Positions 59,473-64,000 of a DNA stretch of 64,000 nt are shown here, in pieces (position 1 is the first letter of the stretch; each line of letters begins with the position of its first letter). Below the pieces are notes generated by a model. That model was not told the DNA's origin. It made no database searches and worked only from the letters and a program-made list of their open reading frames with translations. The stretch spans positions 1 to 64,000 of the forward strand of contig JADJPH010000022.1 of NCBI GenBank assembly GCA_016713335.1, in the 5' to 3' direction. Made by a program: the position numbers and the translations under genes. The stretch is from Candidatus Fredericiella danica. GTDB taxonomy: Bacteria; Chloroflexota; Anaerolineae; Caldilineales; Caldilineaceae.

Positions 59473-61951
59473 TCAGGACCCAGCCACAGGCTCGCGTGGC
59501 AGCGTCACGGTGAAGCGGCTGCCACAACCGGGTTCGCTCTGCACGGCAATCGTCCCGCCCAGGATTCTCACCATTTGGCCGGCATAGTCCAGCCCCAAAC
59601 CGACGCCTTCGTACTGCCGGTCCAGACCACGATCGATCTGCTCAAATGGCTTGAAGATTGTCGCTTGATCTTTTGGTGCAATGCCGATCCCAGTGTCCCA
59701 GACGGTGAGGTGAACCGCATTTTCGGATGGATCCAACAGTGCTTCGAGGCCAACGGTCCCGCCCTCGGGGGTGAACTTAACGGCATTGTCGAGCAGGTTC
59801 TCCAGGGTTTGGAGGATCCCATTTGCATCGCTGATGAGTTGTAGATCGTCTGGAAGGACGGCGAACTGTAACTTCAGCCGCTTTTGCGTGGCGCGCTCGC
59901 GTACGCCGCGCAAACTGATTGCGCATAGTTCAACGAGACGACACGGTTCCGGTTGAACCTGCACTTTACCTGCTAACAGCGCCGAATAGTGGAGGATGCT
60001 ATTCACCATTTTGAGCAGCCGTTCACCGCTCTGGCGAATCTGCTGTACATAGCGCAGTTGGCGTTCGCCGAGTGCACCGCCTACCTGCATCTCGAGTGCG
60101 TCAGCCATGCCCAGCACCCCAGTAAGCGGGGTGCGGAGTTCATGGCTGACGGTAGCCAGGAAAGTGTCCTTCAATTGGTCCGCCTGTTTTAGCTCGGCGA
60201 CAGCATGTTCAAGTTGGCGCGTGCGGTCCGCGACATGCAATTCCAGTTGTTCATTGAGGAGGCGCATTTCCTCTTCCATCCGATGGCGCTCAGTGATATC
60301 CATTTCGGCGCCCACGTAGCCGCTTACCTCGCCGTTTTCATCGTACAGTGTCGCGACTTTGCCGTGCACCCAGGTCGTAACGCCGGCCGGGGTTTGAAAA
60401 CGAAATTCGGCGATGACATCCTTGCGAGGATCGATCATCTCCAACCAGCGTTGTGCCATCGCGTCACGGTCGTCGGGATGGATCGCCTTGATCCAATTGT
60501 CGCCCAGCACCTCAGCGAGCGGCAGACCACCCCTCCGCCTTCTGGTGGGGGGGGGGGGCCCCGTGGTGGGGGGGGGGCGGTCTTCCATCCCTGCCAGCCG
60601 ACTGTCCCATGGCCGTTTGGCGGATGGCAGCGGCCGTCCTTGCCGCGTCCATGGAAAACCCCCACGGGCGTGACGACCAATGACTTGAAGGATCGAGGAC
60701 AAAACAATTCTTCGCTGGCGCGCAAAGCGGCATCTGAACGCAGCCTGACAAGTGCACTTCCGCTTTGGGCGGCCAGGGCTTCAAGCGTCGTCCGCGTGTG
60801 CTCCGGAATGGCGTCATGCGTGTGCGAAGCGAGATTGATCACGGCCAACGTACGATGCTGGTGGATGACCGGGACAACGACCAGCGCCTGGATCCCCTCC
60901 CGTTCGTACGCCGGATTTGGTTGACTGGCGATGCTGGCTCGATCTCGATAGTGGATGTGCCGTCCCTGAAGCAGCTTTGCCAGGTTTGAATTGGCAGAGA
61001 AATGGCTGAACTCGGCCACAAATTCGGGGGATAGACCGGACTTCACGGCCAATTGGAGTGATCCCGTATTGTCCACCAGATAGATGCCGCCACAATCGAT
61101 GCTCTCCAGTTGCATGGCGGCGTGGAGAATGACGGTGAGCGCCTGGTGCATTTCATTGCTCTCGCTGGAGTGCCTGGCTCAGGTCGCGCTGGATGCGCAA
61201 CGCGTCTTCGGCGTTTTTGCGCTCTGTAATATCCTCAAAGATGGTTGCAAAGCGACGCTGATCGGCAGAAAATGCGCACGCAGGTGTTTGCCAAAGGTCT
61301 GCGAAAAGTACTCAAATGTCTCCGGCTCACCCTTCAATGCGACTTTGCCGTAGAGTTCAATCTGGCGTCGATCTGCGTGGGGCGCCACTTCAAGGATGGA
61401 TTTCCCGATGCAGGCGCGGCCATTCATGCCTGTATGCCGGTCGTAGGCCTGATTCGTATCCAGAAAAGTAAAGTCCACCACCTGCCCGGTATCATCCGTG
61501 ATCACTTCGTGCATTGAAAAGCCTTCAATCATATTTTCGAAGAGCGCGGTATTCTGCCTCACTCTGGTGCAGCGCATCCTGCGCCAGCCGTTGTTCAGTG
61601 ACGTCCTGGGCGATCCCAAACAAAATCGCCGGTTTGTGCTCCGCGTCGTCGGCGAATTCGCCGACGACGCGGATGTAACGAACGCCGCCATCTTCCGGAT
61701 TCGACAAGCCGGTGCTCAAAATTGATTGGGGTGCGGGTTGCCACTGCCGCATCAAGCGCACTAGTCATGGCCGGGCGTTGGCTTTCTTCAACGAGGGCAA
61801 AAGATCGCAGCGACACGACAGCGCGATCATCAACGCCATAGAGTTGGCGCCAACCAGCGGAGACTGTCCAGCGATCGGTGACGAGCTCCCACTCCCAAGA
61901 GCCAATTCGCCCGATGCGCTCGGTCTTTTCAAGCAGGGTTTGTTTCTTCAT
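59473..61951 (-). CDS. PAS-PAS-GAF-PAS hybrid sensor histidine kinase (multiply frameshifted)
   Basis: Start ATG 61951 (MKKQTLLEKTERIGRIGSWEWEL). The reading alternates among phases near 61695, 61530, 61265, 61160 and 60700-60540. Domains in order: PAS (61951-61560), PAS (61560-61190; FENMIEGFSMHEVI), GAF (61160-60720; GGIYLVDNTGSLQLAV), PAS (60700-60290; WIKAIHPDDRDAM), a coiled coil, HisKA (FLATVSHELRTPLTG, His) and HATPase_c (DNAVKFTPEGG, DTGIGIAP, GVGLGLDYAG). About 826 residues, no membrane segment, so a cytosolic sensor. No response regulator is adjacent. A poly-G artefact sits at 60546-60580 inside the third PAS domain. Confidence 0.8.
60546..60580. other. Poly-G tract, probable consensus artefact
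   Basis: Two runs of more than ten G separated by CCCCGTGGT inside the histidine kinase gene, at a point where no phase encodes a sensible PAS sequence. Best read as a basecalling or consensus error, like the tract at 43626. Confidence 0.6.
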
Positions 61952-62158
61952 GGCGGCTCCATAGCATGTGTCGCTCTCGGCTAATGAGTCGGGTGACGTG
62001 GACGCGTGCAGCAGTCTGCCGGATTTCTCTATCAATGATATCATGTAATGAGTAGCGGGAGCGCCGAATTTTTGGCGATCCACTTGAACCCCAGTGCGAC
62101 TTGATCCAAAATACAGATACTCCATTCAATCAATGCGCGTTGCGAGGAACAAAATCCT

Positions 62159-63661
62159 ATGCTCGACTCAATCGATCTGTCGCTCAGTATCTCCAAGAAG
62201 GCATTCAAACCGATTCAGAAAGCAATGGTGGAGCGGCTGTTCGAATTGTCGGAATTGGTCTACGAACAGAAACGCCCTGTCATTGTGGTGTTGGAAGGTT
62301 GGGATGCCGCCGGCAAGGGCACGACAATTCGCAAACTCACGGAGCAACTGGATGCCCGTGGGTATAAGGTGCTATCGACACAAGCTGCGCGCACCCACGA
62401 GAAGCAGAAACCGTGGCTTTGGCGCTTCTGGATGAACATCCCACGTCACGGGCAGATTGCGATCTTTGATCGCAGTTGGTATGGCCGCGTCCTTGTCGAG
62501 CGTGTCGAAGGTCTGACGCCCTTGCCGGAATGGATCGCCGCCTATGAGGAGATCAACCAGTTCGAGCGCACACTGGCCGATGATGGCACTGTCTTTGTGA
62601 AATTCTGGCTACATATTTCGAAAGAGGAACAACTCAGACGCTATATTGCCCTCTCCGAAGCGCCGGAGACCGCCTGGCAGGTGACCGCGGAGGATTGGGA
62701 ACATCACCGCAAGTACGACGAGTACATGGCCGCAGTGCGCGATATGTTGACGAGCACGAGCACCGCGGTGGCGCCGTGGACCGTTGTGCCGGCCACCGAC
62801 CGGGAGTATCGCCTCTATGTCGTGTTTAGAACGCTGATCCACCAATTGGAAGAATGCCTTACGCTCCCGCCTTCGGTCTGGCCTTCGCCTGAAGAGCTTG
62901 GCGCCACAGTTGATGCTGAGCAGCCAAAAAGAAGGACAAAAAGGCGAAAGGTTGGCGACGGTGATGCGCTGCCGGTCGCGGCGCTTCCAGAAAAAGCAAC
63001 CCGTGCGACGGAGAAGAGCGCAGCCAAGGTCGCCAAGAAAGAGGCGAAGAAAGCCAACAAGGCAGCGAAACGCGCGGCAAAAGCGGCAAAGCAGGCGGCC
63101 AAGGCAGCCCGCAAAGCGCATGTAATTGAGACGGTCGACGTTGTGAATGTGGCGGCGACACAGGAGCCTGAAGCTGAGTTGACGGTCACATTTGATGTTG
63201 CGCCAGTTGTCGCCGAAGTTGCGCCTCCATCCAAACGTGGGAGGCCGCGCAAGGGGGTTGCATCCCCCGGAGAGACGGTTGTCGCCACCGACGAACAGAA
63301 AGCTGACCAGTTGCCCGAGCAACAGGCTGTTTCCCCAGTCATAGAAGCCGTTGCGCCGCAACGAAAGTCGGGCCGACCACCCAAGCAACCAGCGGCCCCA
63401 CCGGTCGCAGAGGTCGTCACCGAGAAACGAAAGCCGGGGAGACCGCCCAAGCAACAGCCTGTTCCCCCACTTGTAGAAGCCGCGCCACCACCACGAAAGC
63501 CGGGCAGGCCACCCAAATCTGCAGTTGCGTCTGCTGTTGTCGAAGAGGTTGCGGCCCCGGCAAAACCGAAGCGCGGCCGGCCGCGTAAGGTGGAATCAAA
63601 TCAATCCGACCAGGCAGACGCCGCGCAGACGGCTGCGCCGGTGGAGGTGGAAAATGCTTGA
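62159..63661 (+). CDS. ppk2: PPK2 polyphosphate kinase with histone-H1-like Lys/Ala segment and five AT-hooks
   Basis: 500 residues. Residues 1-245 are a complete PPK2 domain: Walker A EGWDAAGKGTT (46-56), Walker B/lid FDRSWYGRVLVERV (103-116) and WLWRFW. PPK2 enzymes transfer phosphate between polyphosphate and nucleotides. After a basic KRRTKRRK patch (257-264) comes a 38-residue Lys/Ala-rich segment (283-320) resembling histone H1 tails. Residues 359-477 then carry five AT-hooks: KRGRPRK (359), RKSGRPPK (402), RKPGRPPK (424), RKPGRPPK (446) and KRGRPRK (471), separated by Pro/Val/Ala linkers. The tail should bind AT-rich minor groove, tethering the kinase to the nucleoid (inference). Its stop overlaps the start of a second PPK2 gene by 8 bases. 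Confidence 0.92.
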   Translation: MLDSIDLSLSISKKAFKPIQKAMVERLFELSELVYEQKRPVIVVLEGWDAAGKGTTIRKLTEQLDARGYKVLSTQAARTHEKQKPWLWRFWMNIPRHGQIAIFDRSWYGRVLVERVEGLTPLPEWIAAYEEINQFERTLADDGTVFVKFWLHISKEEQLRRYIALSEAPETAWQVTAEDWEHHRKYDEYMAAVRDMLTSTSTAVAPWTVVPATDREYRLYVVFRTLIHQLEECLTLPPSVWPSPEELGATVDAEQPKRRTKRRKVGDGDALPVAALPEKATRATEKSAAKVAKKEAKKANKAAKRAAKAAKQAAKAARKAHVIETVDVVNVAATQEPEAELTVTFDVAPVVAEVAPPSKRGRPRKGVASPGETVVATDEQKADQLPEQQAVSPVIEAVAPQRKSGRPPKQPAAPPVAEVVTEKRKPGRPPKQQPVPPLVEAAPPPRKPGRPPKSAVASAVVEEVAAPAKPKRGRPRKVESNQSDQADAAQTAAPVEVENA

Positions 63662-64000
63662 GATCATCGATCTGGACCAGGTGCTTGACAAGGACGTCTA
63701 CGAAAAACGCGTCGACCAGTTGCAGACCGCCATGCGCATCCTTGGTTATCATCTCTATTTTCAGAAGCGTCCCTGCGTGATCGTGTTTGAAGGTTGGGAC
63801 GCAGCCGGCAAAGGGGGCGCCATCAATCGCCTGACGGAACGGCTTGACCCGCGTGGGTTTATTGTGCACCCGATCAGCGCACCGCGCGGCGACGATGCGG
63901 AAAAGCACTATCTCTGGCGCTTCTGGCGCAGGCTGCCGGAGCGGGGGTCGATCGCGATCTTCGACCGCAGTTGGTATGGCCGGGTCCTCGTCGAGCGCGT
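63654..64000 (+). CDS. ppk2: Second PPK2 polyphosphate kinase (runs off the window)
   Basis: ATG 63654 overlaps the end of the preceding PPK2 gene. The visible 115 residues contain EGWDAAGKGGAINRL (Walker A) and FDRSWYGRVLVER, and resemble one half of a two-domain polyphosphate:AMP phosphotransferase. The rest lies outside the window. The overlap suggests the two kinases are made together. Confidence 0.9.
   Translation, partial: MLEIIDLDQVLDKDVYEKRVDQLQTAMRILGYHLYFQKRPCVIVFEGWDAAGKGGAINRLTERLDPRGFIVHPISAPRGDDAEKHYLWRFWRRLPERGSIAIFDRSWYGRVLVER

Noticed and set aside
62609..63454. 281-residue minus-strand frame
   Set aside because: Antisense to the PPK2-AT-hook gene. Its repetitive residues mirror the Lys/Ala tail.

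Overview
The window is a G+C-rich bacterial chromosome segment. It most resembles Chloroflexota of the Caldilineae/Anaerolineae type. That placement is an inference from a type-2 tryptophan synthase beta chain, an F420-type LLM oxidoreductase, several large secreted enzymes with short 'hydrophobic-Pro-Leu' tails, 8-bp microsatellites and dispersed palindromes. No rRNA, tRNA or CRISPR array was found. At least fifteen clearly homologous genes are split by single-base frameshifts, several of them in homopolymers, and two loci carry implausible poly-G tracts. This looks more like an unpolished (MAG or long-read) consensus than mass gene decay, so most split genes are annotated here as one gene.

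Layout. 0-1.3 kb: an unrecognised gene of lower G+C. 1.9-5.3 kb: a thiamine-dependent 2-oxo acid dehydrogenase E1 alpha/beta pair, followed by a protein in which a lipoyl domain and an E1/E3-binding domain are joined to a NeuD/PglD-type left-handed beta-helix acyltransferase, in place of a normal E2 core. 5.5-8.7 kb: a decayed mobile region with an IS3-like end, terminase and RepA-like ATPase remnants, repeats and microsatellites, plus an intact GrpB-family gene. 8.8-16.5 kb: trpB (minus strand), a branched-chain amino acid ABC transporter (substrate-binding protein, livHMGF) and a membrane protein.

16.9-24.4 kb: two converging giant secreted proteins. One has a putative papain-like Cys/His/Asp module and InlB-type repeats; the other joins a nucleotide phosphodiesterase to a 5'-nucleotidase. 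24.7-29.8 kb: an AlkZ-like protein, an S51 peptidase, an LLM oxidoreductase, a GNAT enzyme and a rhomboid protease. 30.2-33.8 kb: an operon of a circularly permuted ATP-grasp enzyme and two glutamate-cysteine-ligase-like (YbdK/GCS2) enzymes. 34.1-38 kb: a DUF2513 gene, then P450, CrtQ/HpnB-like glycosyltransferase and plsY. 38-43.3 kb: AAA/DUF4143 ATPase, HAD phosphatase, GH32 fructosidase, esterase and DUF4180 protein.

44.2-49 kb: a secreted ExeM/NucH-type nuclease and the RNA ligase RtcB, with a structured 3' region between them. 49.2-53 kb: a Mn/Zn ABC importer operon behind a near-consensus promoter and a DtxR/MntR-like operator. 53.1-58.5 kb: CBS protein, SulP anion transporter, alpha/beta hydrolase, beta-carbonic anhydrase, GNAT-Dabb fusion and L,D-transpeptidase. 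58.5-62 kb: arginase-family hydrolase and a PAS/GAF histidine kinase. 62.2-64 kb: two tandem PPK2 polyphosphate kinases, the first with a histone-H1-like Lys/Ala tail and five AT-hooks.

The most distinctive loci are the lipoyl-NeuD fusion with its E1 pair, the AT-hook PPK2 and the ATP-grasp/double-GCS2 operon.
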